From assembly GCA_031260845.1 (NCBI GenBank), contig JAISKR010000303.1, positions 1 through 7,848 on the forward strand: a stretch of DNA of 7,848 nucleotides, read 5' to 3'. Shown here one piece after another: positions 1 to 6,162 of the stretch. The translations under genes and the position numbers were made by a program. The notes beneath the pieces were generated by a model that saw only the letters and a list, made by a program, of their open reading frames with translations, was not told the origin of the DNA and made no database searches. Source of the DNA: Bacteroidales bacterium. GTDB taxonomy: Bacteria > Bacteroidota > Bacteroidia > Bacteroidales > UBA4181. How positions within the stretch are numbered: position 1 is the stretch's first letter; each line of letters starts with the position of its first letter.

Positions 1-1362
1 CTGCAACGCAACCTCGACCGCCTGCTGGACGATGATTTTTTTCAAACCGCCACCATCGGGGTTTCTGTGTACGACCTCACAGCCGATGCGCCGTTGTACA
101 ACCGCAACGAGCGCCGCCTGTGCCGTCCCGCTTCCAACATGAAACTGCTGACCGCTGCCGCAGGGCTGCACCGGCTCACTGCTTCGTATGAATTTACCAC
201 AACCCTGTCATATACGGGAATCATCGACGAAACAGGATGTTTGTCGGGCGATTTGTACATTATCGGCGGCTTTGACGCCGAATTTACCTCTGCCGGCTTG
301 GATAGCATGGTGAATATGCTGGAAGCCATCGGAATCCGGCGTTTTGACGGAACCATATATGCAGATGTATCGGCGGCTGAGAAGGTGCAATGGGGCAAAG
401 GCTGGTCGTGGGACGACGATACGGAGGCTTACCAGCCTTATCTGACTGCTCTGCCGTTCAACAAAGGCGTGGTAAAACTGAAAGTGACGCCCGCGTCGCC
501 TTCGCGGAATCCTGCCGTACACCTCGAACCGAACACTGAGTTTATCCAACTTGACAATCGGGCTACAACCACTTGGAAGGCAACAGAGCCGACGCAGGAA
601 ACGCTGAAATTCAGCCGCACCGGCGATGATGCAGGCAATTTGATTGAGATAACAGGCGCCATCGCCACCAAAGCGAAGCCTTATGAGCGAGACGTCAGCG
701 TGCAGTCGCCCGTCGGGTATGTGTTGACCGTGTTTGCGGAAAAACTGAACGCGCAATTTGCCGGAAGCCGTGCCGTTGGCGGCGGAGAAATGGTCGTGCC
801 CAAACAAGCGGCGCCGGTCGGTAAAATCAGACATTCGCTGCCCGAAATAATCCGCCAAATGAACAAAGAGAGCGACAATCTGAATGCCGAGATGCTGCTC
901 TACGCCATCGCGCTGCAAGATGGAGGGCAACCGGCGACCACGGAAAAAGGCATAGAGCAGGTGGAGCAACTGATAAAACAACTCGGCTTCAATCCTAAAA
1001 ATTTCAGCGTGGTGGACGGTTCGGGCTTATCCAACCAAAATTATCTAACGCCGGAACTGTTGGTGGCTGTGCTGAAATTGATGCACCAATCGTCTGATTT
1101 TTCCCTGTTTAAATCGTCGCTTCCCGAAGCAGGAATTGACGGAACCCTGAAAAACAGGATGAAAGAAACAGCGGCATACCGGAAAGTCTTTGCCAAAACG
1201 GGAACCCTCACAGGCGTCAGCACGCTTTCCGGATATATCGAAGCAAAGAACGGTCATCTGCTGGCTTTTTCCATTATGGTGCAGAATTTCACCGTAAAAG
1301 CGAGAGAGGTCAACACAAAATATATTGACAAGATTTGTGAACAAATTGTGAACTTGAAATAA
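1..1362 (+). CDS. dacB: D-alanyl-D-alanine carboxypeptidase / PBP4-type peptidase S13, 5'-partial
   Basis: Low-molecular-weight penicillin-binding protein that would trim or cleave peptidoglycan cross-links (DD-carboxypeptidase/endopeptidase) in the periplasm. The frame is open from base 1 to the TAA at 1360-1362, giving 453 residues. All three active-site motifs of the serine penicilloyl-transferase fold are present in order: S-N-M-K (residues 45-48, bases 133-144; Ser nucleophile and Lys), S-D-N (residues 291-293, bases 871-879) and K-T-G (residues 399-401, bases 1195-1203). About 240 residues separate motif 1 from motif 2. That wide gap is the hallmark of family S13, which carries inserted domains there. 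The signal peptide and start lie off the left edge; from usual family length only a few tens of residues are missing. The GTG at 67 is inside the conserved domain and is not a credible start. The 170-base spacer and likely promoter downstream suggest gltX is transcribed separately. The family call is firm; the exact enzymatic preference cannot be read from sequence. Confidence 0.93.
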   Translation: MQRNLDRLLDDDFFQTATIGVSVYDLTADAPLYNRNERRLCRPASNMKLLTAAAGLHRLTASYEFTTTLSYTGIIDETGCLSGDLYIIGGFDAEFTSAGLDSMVNMLEAIGIRRFDGTIYADVSAAEKVQWGKGWSWDDDTEAYQPYLTALPFNKGVVKLKVTPASPSRNPAVHLEPNTEFIQLDNRATTTWKATEPTQETLKFSRTGDDAGNLIEITGAIATKAKPYERDVSVQSPVGYVLTVFAEKLNAQFAGSRAVGGGEMVVPKQAAPVGKIRHSLPEIIRQMNKESDNLNAEMLLYAIALQDGGQPATTEKGIEQVEQLIKQLGFNPKNFSVVDGSGLSNQNYLTPELLVAVLKLMHQSSDFSLFKSSLPEAGIDGTLKNRMKETAAYRKVFAKTGTLTGVSTLSGYIEAKNGHLLAFSIMVQNFTVKAREVNTKYIDKICEQIVNLK

Positions 1363-1474
1363 TTGCATAGATATAATTATCTTTATATTAAATATTTAAA
1401 AACTAATTATGTAATTTAATTACTCGATTAACAGATTTGCATAAAATATCTATTTTCCCTTTATTTACAGGGAT

Positions 1475-1502
1475 TTCGTAATTCGTAATTCGTAATTCGT
1501 AA
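1475..1502. repeat. Four perfect tandem copies of TTCGTAA
   Basis: Units lie at 1475-1481, 1482-1488, 1489-1495 and 1496-1502, all identical, then the phase breaks into TTTTAAA. The unit is 7 bases, so the tract reads through all three frames; on the opposite strand the translation cycles through N-Y-E-L-R-I-T. Arrays of this kind are, from general knowledge, common between genes in Bacteroidetes. The tract lies 30 bases before gltX, directly before the likely promoter. Function is unknown. Confidence 0.9.
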
Positions 1503-1510
1503 TTTTAAAT

Positions 1511-1518
1511 TAATTTTG
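1511..1518 (+). promoter_or_regulatory. Candidate Bacteroidetes -7 promoter element for gltX
   Basis: TAATTTTG matches the Bacteroidetes sigma-ABfr -7 consensus TAnnTTTG exactly and ends 14 bases before the gltX ATG, which would give a very short leader. A TTG-type -33 element is not evident about 20 bases upstream, where the sequence is occupied by the TTCGTAA repeats. The assignment rests on the -7 box and its position only. Confidence 0.45.
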
Positions 1519-1532
1519 CACTTTATTTTGAA

Positions 1533-2963
1533 ATGATGAATACAGTAAGAACACGATTTGCCCCCAGTCCGACGGGGTTTATGCACATAGGCAATCTGCG
1601 CACGGCGCTTTATGGCTATTTGTTTGCGAAAAAGCGCCACGGTCAGTTTATTCTGCGGATAGAGGACACCGACCAAGAGCGTTTAGTGGATAATGCGGTG
1701 AATGTGATTTACCAAACGCTGCAATTGGCGGGATTGGCGCATGACGAAGGTCCCGATGCAGGCGGCGCTTATGGTCCCTACACCCAGAGCGAGCGAAAAG
1801 CCATCTATGACAGGTATGCCAAAGAATTGATTGCCAACGGTCATGCGTACTATTGCTTTTGCGAAAAGGAACGTTTGGAATCCTTGATTGACGACACCGG
1901 CAACAGGCGATATGATAAGCATTGCCTGCATCTGAGCCGCGAAGAGATAGCGGAGAAACTCGCTTCCGGCGTTCCATACGTGATTCGTCAAAATGTGCCT
2001 ACTTCCGGTTCCACCACTTTTTCCGACATGGTGTATGGCGACATTACCGTGGAAAACAAGGAGTTGCATGACAATGTGCTCATTAAATCAGACGGTTTCC
2101 CGACTTATAATTTTGCCAATGTGGTGGACGACCATCTGATGCAAATCAGCCATGTGTTTCGTGGCATGGAATATCTGAGCAGTACGCCCAACTACAACCT
2201 GCTGTACGAGGCTTTCGGTTGGGAAATACCGCAATACGTGCATCTTCCGCATATCATGCGCGACAAACACCACAAACTGAGCAAACGCGACGGCGACGCT
2301 AACTTTGAGGACTTTCTCAACAAGGGTTTCCTGCCTGCCGCCATTCTGAATTACGTAGCCTTGCTGGGCTGGAACCCCAAAACTGAGGTCGAGAAATTCA
2401 CTTTGGATGAATTAATCGCCGCTTTCGACATCAACGGCATTTCCAAAGCGTCTGCCATTTTTGACGAAGTGAAGTTGCGCTGGCTTAATTCGCAATATAT
2501 CAAGGAAATGCCGCAAGAGGCGTTCCACGCAGACGCTCTGCCCTACTATCAATCCATTGCCACACAGGTGGACAAAGATTTGCTCAGCCGTCTGCTGCAA
2601 ACCCGCGTCAGCGCTATCTCTGACGTAACTGCCATGACAACCTTTATTGACGCTTACGAGGGCTACGACCTTGCGCTGTTCGACCATAAAGACGCCAAAT
2701 CGTCTGCGCAGACAGCCCAAACCGTACTGCCTGCCGTGATAGCCGCGTTGGAAAACGTCGCCGACTGGAACAACGACGCCATATTCAACGAATTGTCACA
2801 AATATCCGAACAGAGCGGAGTGAAGAAAAAATCTTTGCTCTGGATTGTTCGCATTGCCATCACAGGGCAACTTTCCACCCCCGGCGGCGCCTCTGAAATG
2901 GCGGTGTTGATTGGAAAAGATGAAACCGTAAAAAGATTGAAATATTCGTTGGCGAGATTGTAA
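1533..2963 (+). CDS. gltX: Glutamyl-tRNA synthetase
   Basis: Charges tRNA-Glu with glutamate using ATP in the cytoplasm (class I aminoacyl-tRNA synthetase). The 476-residue chain begins with the conserved R-F-A-P-S-P-T-G segment. The HIGH signature appears as H-I-G-N (residues 18-21) and the KMSKS signature as K-L-S-K-R (residues 248-252). A zinc-knuckle pattern C-x-C-x20-C-x-H lies at residues 108, 110, 131 and 133, as in zinc-containing GluRS. The C-terminal ~150 residues form the helical anticodon-binding domain, ending in the usual A-I-T-G-Q and L-I-G-K-D-E-T-V blocks, so the gene is full length. ATG codons at 1533 and 1536 are both possible starts. The upstream sequence shows no Shine-Dalgarno, which is normal for Bacteroidetes and cannot decide between them. 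It is probably driven by the -7 box at 1511-1518 and co-transcribed with the C26 gene 11 bases downstream. I see no sign that it is the glutamyl-Q-tRNA(Asp) paralogue, which lacks the anticodon-binding domain. Confidence 0.97.
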   Translation: MMNTVRTRFAPSPTGFMHIGNLRTALYGYLFAKKRHGQFILRIEDTDQERLVDNAVNVIYQTLQLAGLAHDEGPDAGGAYGPYTQSERKAIYDRYAKELIANGHAYYCFCEKERLESLIDDTGNRRYDKHCLHLSREEIAEKLASGVPYVIRQNVPTSGSTTFSDMVYGDITVENKELHDNVLIKSDGFPTYNFANVVDDHLMQISHVFRGMEYLSSTPNYNLLYEAFGWEIPQYVHLPHIMRDKHHKLSKRDGDANFEDFLNKGFLPAAILNYVALLGWNPKTEVEKFTLDELIAAFDINGISKASAIFDEVKLRWLNSQYIKEMPQEAFHADALPYYQSIATQVDKDLLSRLLQTRVSAISDVTAMTTFIDAYEGYDLALFDHKDAKSSAQTAQTVLPAVIAALENVADWNNDAIFNELSQISEQSGVKKKSLLWIVRIAITGQLSTPGGASEMAVLIGKDETVKRLKYSLARL

Positions 2964-2974
2964 TTCAGAAGATT

Positions 2975-3643
2975 ATGCCGGAAAAGAAAATCATAGGGAT
3001 TGTAGGTTACAGGTCGGAAGACGGAACGGTGTTCGGCGCCGGCAGTAACTATTTGGAGTTGATTTCGCGCTTCGGAACGCCGCGTATCCTGTTTCCCGAC
3101 GAGGGCTTGGTAAACGTTGATATGTTGTTGATTCCCGGCGGATTGGACATAGCGCCGCAGTCATTCGGTGCTGTGCCGACGTTCAAAACCGGCAATCAAG
3201 ACGTGTTCAAGCAGTTTTTTTACGAAAAACAACTTCCGGCATACATTGAAGCGAATATTCCCATTTTCGGGATATGTTTGGGGTTTCAGATGCTGGCGGT
3301 GTATTTCGGCTCGGCATTGGAGCAGCATCTTTGGCGGCATCCGCAAAGCAGCGCACGAAGCATTGCCGCCCACAATGTGCGACCGCTTCCTGCTGCCGCC
3401 GCTTTCAGTACACAATCCTTTGAAGTCAATTGTCACCACCATCAGGGAGTGTTACTGTCCGGATTGTCCCCGCAATTAGAGCCATTAGCGCTGACCTCAC
3501 TCGACCCCTGCACCAACACGCCCTTGGTGGAAGCCTTCCGGCATAAAACCAAGCCCATCATGGCGGTGCAATGGCATCCCGAAGAATGGTTTGATGATTT
3601 TTCATGCACAATGATGGAACAATTATTAATGGTTAATGCTTAA
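2975..3643 (+). CDS. Class I glutamine-amidotransferase-like hydrolase (peptidase C26, gamma-glutamyl-GABA hydrolase-like)
   Basis: A 222-residue protein with the GATase-1 fold. Near the N-terminus is L-I-P-G-G-L-D-I-A-P (residues 52-61), the P-G-G segment of the C26 family. The nucleophile elbow G-I-C-L-G places the catalytic Cys at residue 101 (bases 3275-3277). The His/Glu of the triad are in V-Q-W-H-P-E (His201, Glu203). The N-C-H-H-H-Q-G-V segment (residues 152-159) corresponds to the H-H-Q motif of PuuD-like gamma-glutamyl hydrolases. These features predict cleavage of a gamma-glutamyl amide, but the substrate cannot be told from sequence. The chain is slightly short for PuuD and no polyamine genes are nearby, so I do not use that gene name. 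It starts 11 bases after gltX, suggesting one transcript. The last codons lie inside a TTAATGG-type repeat, so the M-V-N-A tail is repeat-encoded and probably not conserved. Confidence 0.88.
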   Translation: MPEKKIIGIVGYRSEDGTVFGAGSNYLELISRFGTPRILFPDEGLVNVDMLLIPGGLDIAPQSFGAVPTFKTGNQDVFKQFFYEKQLPAYIEANIPIFGICLGFQMLAVYFGSALEQHLWRHPQSSARSIAAHNVRPLPAAAAFSTQSFEVNCHHHQGVLLSGLSPQLEPLALTSLDPCTNTPLVEAFRHKTKPIMAVQWHPEEWFDDFSCTMMEQLLMVNA

Positions 3644-3659
3644 TGGTTAATTATTAATG
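3622..3659. repeat. TTAATGG-type direct repeats overlapping the 3' end of the C26 gene
   Basis: The 12-mer TTAATGGTTAAT occurs at 3626-3637 and again at 3640-3651, offset by 14 bases. The 10-mer ATTATTAATG flanks the array at 3622-3631 and 3650-3659. The array covers the last codons and the stop (TAA, 3641-3643) of the C26 gene and runs into the gap before the convergent helicase gene. Similar low-complexity arrays are frequent at gene ends in Bacteroidetes. Confidence 0.85.
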
Positions 3660-3694
3660 CTTACAACATAGATAATTTACGAATGTTTCGCAGG
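3644..3694. other. Short gap between convergent genes
   Basis: Fifty-one AT-rich bases separate the C26 stop from the TAG that ends the helicase gene on the opposite strand. Apart from the end of the TTAATGG array and an AT-only palindrome (TTAATTATTAA, 3647-3657), I find no GC-rich hairpin followed by a T-run in either direction. A strong bidirectional terminator is therefore not visible. Confidence 0.6.
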
Positions 3695-6013
3695 CTATTC
3701 TCTGTAAAATCCTATCGGTTTGGGATGTGTGTTTTGCGTCAATTTTTCTGATTTGCATAATTGGTGCAAATCATTGAGCGATAGCGTGTCGCCGCGAAGG
3801 ATATATTCGACGGTGTGTTTTCGGGCAATGTTCTCTATTTCGCCGCCGCTAAAATTGTAGTTTGCTGCCAGTTCGGCAGTTTCATCGGGTGTGAGCGACG
3901 GTATCAGCGTTTGCCATATCGACTGTCGTGTTGCCGGCGATGGCTGCTTGAAATCAATCTTATAGAGAAAACGCCGCTCAAAAGCCTTGTCTAAATTGCC
4001 TGTTAGATTGGTGGTGGCAATCATAATGCCATCCAATGCTTCCATTTCTTGAAGGATGATATTCTGGATAGCATTCTCTGTCTGGTCAACCGCGCCTTTC
4101 ATGTTTTCGCGACGTCTTCCGAGCACCGCATCCGCCTCGTTGAACAACAGAATGGGCGCAATGTCGGATGCACGTTGTAACTGTCGGTACCGGTCAAATA
4201 TTTCCTTTATTTGCTTTTCGCTTTCACCAAACCACATACTTTTAGTGTTGCTGATGTTGACCAAAAAGATGTTGCGCCGCGTTTGACGGGCAATCTGATA
4301 AACCGTTTCGGTTTTTCCCGTGCCGGGGGCGCCATAGAAAATGCAGGCAAATCCCTGTCGCATACCTGACTCTGACAAGCGTTGTCGTACCTCGCGAAAA
4401 TGTTCCTCATCTAACAAACGGCTCAGCGCAGTGATTTGTTCGCTTTCTTCGGGGTTGTAAAACAACGCTTTGGCTACAATAGTCCGGTATGAGATAATGT
4501 TTTTTTCTTTGGTCGGATGTGCCGCCTTTTCAGGGGAAGACTTTTGCTTGTCCGTAGCGTTTTCGGCAGGCGGTGGCGTTGGCGGGGTTCCTTCCTGCGG
4601 CATTTCCATCTCTTTGCGCTCATATTCTTTCTTCGAGTCCTCTAATATCTGTGCAATTTGCTCGTCAGGCATCTCATTACGGGCATAATGCAGTGCAAAA
4701 GGGTTGGTTTTAATGGCAGAACGCTCAATCTTAGATTTGAGTATCAATCCGGCAAAAGTGGTGCAACGGCTCAAAGCGACATACACCTGTCCGTGCGTAA
4801 AAGCGGCGCCCAAATCAGCGACAACATGGTCGAAAGTCAAGCCTTGGCTCTTGTGGACAGTAATCGCCCACGCCAATTTTATTGGAAATTGTGTGAAAGT
4901 GCCAATCACCTCTTCCTGTATCCGTTTCTTCTTCCGGTTCCACGAATAGCGGATATTGTTCCATTCCACCATATTGACCTCTGTTTCGTCACCGTCTTCA
5001 AACTCAACTAACAATTGGTTATCATCTATTTGACTGATTTTTCCGATTTTACCATTATAATATTGCGGAAAATTATTTCTAACAAACATTACTTGCGCAC
5101 CTTCTTTCAACTTCAACATTCGGTTGGTAGGCATGATTTCATCGGGAAATATGCCGGTGACGGTTGCTTCGTAGGTTTTTTCTTCATCGGGCAACAGGGC
5201 GAGTTTTGTTCGGTTGATGTCGTCAACAATGCGGTTGTGAGTGGCAAGTGTGATATATTGCAGGTTGTCGCCGGGTTGAAAATCGGGATGATAGCGCGAA
5301 GCGAGCAGGCTCATATCCCTGTCTGTCACTCGATTGATACGTACATTATTGAGTAATTCGATGAACTGAGTGTCTGTTTGGCGGTATATTTTTTTCAGTT
5401 CAATGTATAAGGGGGGATTGTCATGAATGACATGCGAACTAAAAAAGAATGGGCTGTCGTAGGATGTACCCAGCAAGTTCCATTCTTCGTGGCTGACGAT
5501 AGGCGGCAACTGGAAAGTGTCGCCGATGAGCAACATTTGTACGCCACCGAAAGCCTCGTTTTCACGATCACGAAACACTCGCAACAGCCTGTCAATCACG
5601 TCAAGCAGGTCGCATCTCACCATGGATACTTCATCAATACTGAGCAGTTCAAGTTTTTTTATCAGTTTTACTTTGTCCTCGTTGTAGCGGAAATAGTCAT
5701 AAATCGTGCTCTTGTCTTCATCATCGTCAGGCGCTTCCTTTCTGAGACGCATATCTTCCGGGGGGTAGATGCTGGGCGCAATTTGAAAAAAAGAATGAAT
5801 GGTTTGCCCTTCGGCATTGATGGCAGCCACACCGGTAGGCGCCAGCACCACCAATTCCCGGTCGGTCAACTGCCGAATATATTTCAGAAAAGTGGTTTTA
5901 CCGGTACCTGCTTTGCCCGTCAAAAAAATATTCCTGTCCGTGAACCGGATGAAATCGGCGGCTTGCAAAAACGCAGTATTATCGGCGTCAAGTTCAATCT
6001 GATCTATGGTCAT
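3695..6013 (-). CDS. Pif1-like SF1 helicase fused to a C-terminal AAA+ ATPase
   Basis: A 772-residue two-motor protein. Residues 1-440 are a Pif1/RecD-type 5'-3' DNA helicase: Walker A G-K-A-G-T-G-K-T-T (33-41), Walker B S-I-D-E-V-S-M (125-131), motif III G-D-T-F-Q-L-P-P-I (164-172), Y-R-Q (210-212), V-H-K-S-Q-G-L-T-F (386-394) and Y-V-A-L-S-R-C (411-417). All motifs are intact, so activity is expected. Residues 465-505 are a charged, proline-rich linker, probably flexible. Residues 506-772 form a complete AAA+ module: Walker A G-A-P-G-T-G-K-T (561-568), Walker B as I-L-L-F-N-E-A-D (621-628; Asn625 replaces the usual Asp), sensor 1 A-T-T-N (666-669), likely Arg finger E-R-R-F (679-682) and a sensor-2 helix after S-G-G-E-I (722-726). 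No signal peptide or membrane segment is seen. The ATG at 6013 follows an exact -7 box (6032-6039). A role in DNA or replication-fork processing is inferred from the helicase half; the partner or substrate of the AAA+ half is unknown. Confidence 0.93.
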   Translation of the reverse strand: MTIDQIELDADNTAFLQAADFIRFTDRNIFLTGKAGTGKTTFLKYIRQLTDRELVVLAPTGVAAINAEGQTIHSFFQIAPSIYPPEDMRLRKEAPDDDEDKSTIYDYFRYNEDKVKLIKKLELLSIDEVSMVRCDLLDVIDRLLRVFRDRENEAFGGVQMLLIGDTFQLPPIVSHEEWNLLGTSYDSPFFFSSHVIHDNPPLYIELKKIYRQTDTQFIELLNNVRINRVTDRDMSLLASRYHPDFQPGDNLQYITLATHNRIVDDINRTKLALLPDEEKTYEATVTGIFPDEIMPTNRMLKLKEGAQVMFVRNNFPQYYNGKIGKISQIDDNQLLVEFEDGDETEVNMVEWNNIRYSWNRKKKRIQEEVIGTFTQFPIKLAWAITVHKSQGLTFDHVVADLGAAFTHGQVYVALSRCTTFAGLILKSKIERSAIKTNPFALHYARNEMPDEQIAQILEDSKKEYERKEMEMPQEGTPPTPPPAENATDKQKSSPEKAAHPTKEKNIISYRTIVAKALFYNPEESEQITALSRLLDEEHFREVRQRLSESGMRQGFACIFYGAPGTGKTETVYQIARQTRRNIFLVNISNTKSMWFGESEKQIKEIFDRYRQLQRASDIAPILLFNEADAVLGRRRENMKGAVDQTENAIQNIILQEMEALDGIMIATTNLTGNLDKAFERRFLYKIDFKQPSPATRQSIWQTLIPSLTPDETAELAANYNFSGGEIENIARKHTVEYILRGDTLSLNDLHQLCKSEKLTQNTHPKPIGFYRE

Positions 6014-6031
6014 TAGGTTTCAATCTTTTTG

Positions 6032-6039
6032 CAAAGTTA
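6032..6039 (-). promoter_or_regulatory. Candidate Bacteroidetes -7 promoter element for the helicase gene
   Basis: On the minus strand this reads TAACTTTG, an exact TAnnTTTG match, ending 18 bases before the ATG at 6013. A TTG at 6070-6068 is about 28 bases upstream of the box, too far for the usual ~20-base spacing, so the -33 element is unclear. The box overlaps one copy of the palindrome TTTGCAAA. Confidence 0.5.
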
Positions 6040-6082
6040 GCATTTTCTATTGAAAAATGAAAAACTGCAACAAAATTTTTGC

Positions 6083-6107
6083 AAAAATAAAAATGTCGGG
6101 TACGACA
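6083..6107 (-). terminator. Candidate Rho-independent terminator after the GNAT-fold gene
   Basis: On the minus strand TGTCG (6107-6103), a 4-base loop TACC and CGACA (6098-6094) form a perfect five-pair stem, followed at once by TTTTTATTTTT (6093-6083). It lies about 55 bases after the stop of the GNAT-fold gene and before the -7 box of the helicase gene, where a transcription stop is expected. The stem is short, so strength is uncertain. Confidence 0.5.
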
Positions 6108-6145
6108 CAGAATGTCGCACCTAACATTTTGAAAAAAAACAATGA

Positions 6146-6162
6146 AAATTTACAGTAAATTT
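6146..6162. repeat. 17-base palindrome overlapping the stop codon of the GNAT-fold gene
   Basis: AAATTTAC-A-GTAAATTT has eight-base perfect arms around one central base. Two bases of the TAA stop (6161-6163, minus strand) are inside it. As RNA it would need to open to a 5-base loop and is all A/U in the remaining stem, so it is a weak hairpin. On the minus strand a T8 run follows six bases later, so it may help termination. It could also be a protein-binding site. Confidence 0.6.

Larger units (their letters stand above)
1363..1532. other. AT-rich intergenic spacer between dacB and gltX
   Basis: No credible gene is present. The first ~90 bases are strongly AT-rich without obvious structure. 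A weak inverted repeat (TCCCT at 1456-1460, AGGGA at 1469-1473, 8-base loop) could be a poor dacB terminator, but it has only five pairs and no T-run. It is followed by a four-copy 7-base tandem repeat and a Bacteroidetes-type -7 box, listed separately. The base composition contrasts clearly with the flanking genes. Confidence 0.7.
6014..6160. other. Regulatory spacer between the GNAT-fold gene and the helicase gene
   Basis: 147 AT-rich bases between two minus-strand genes, with no credible ORF. Reading in the direction of transcription it holds a palindrome on the upstream stop codon, an A8/T8 run (6132-6139), three 5-base complementary arms ending in a terminator-like hairpin, two copies of TTTTTGCAAA 50 bases apart, and the -7 box of the helicase gene. 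This layout suggests that the upstream operon ends here and the helicase has its own promoter. Confidence 0.65.

Noticed and set aside
208..981. A 257-codon open frame antisense to dacB
   Set aside because: It lies wholly opposite a gene with all catalytic motifs intact, its translation has no recognisable domain, and it is rich in His/Arg/Cys as expected from an antisense frame of this codon usage.
1456..1473. Terminator for dacB
   Set aside because: The inverted repeat TCCCT/AGGGA has five pairs, an 8-base loop and no following T-run, so it falls below what I would call a terminator.
1475..1502. CRISPR array or phage attachment core
   Set aside because: The units are only 7 bases, with no spacers, no cas genes, no integrase and no tRNA nearby.
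2975..3643. Calling the C26 gene puuD or a GMP-synthase-type amidotransferase
   Set aside because: No polyamine or purine genes are adjacent and there is no synthase domain; only the hydrolase fold and triad can be supported.
3695..6013. Anti-phage defence island around the helicase-AAA+ protein
   Set aside because: Neighbours are housekeeping or lipid genes, with no nuclease, toxin, integrase or other defence gene, and base composition does not obviously differ from the surroundings.
5423..6016. A 197-codon open frame antisense to the helicase N-terminus
   Set aside because: It is opposite the Walker A, Walker B and motif III region of the helicase, shows no domain of its own, and has no promoter or neighbour to support it.
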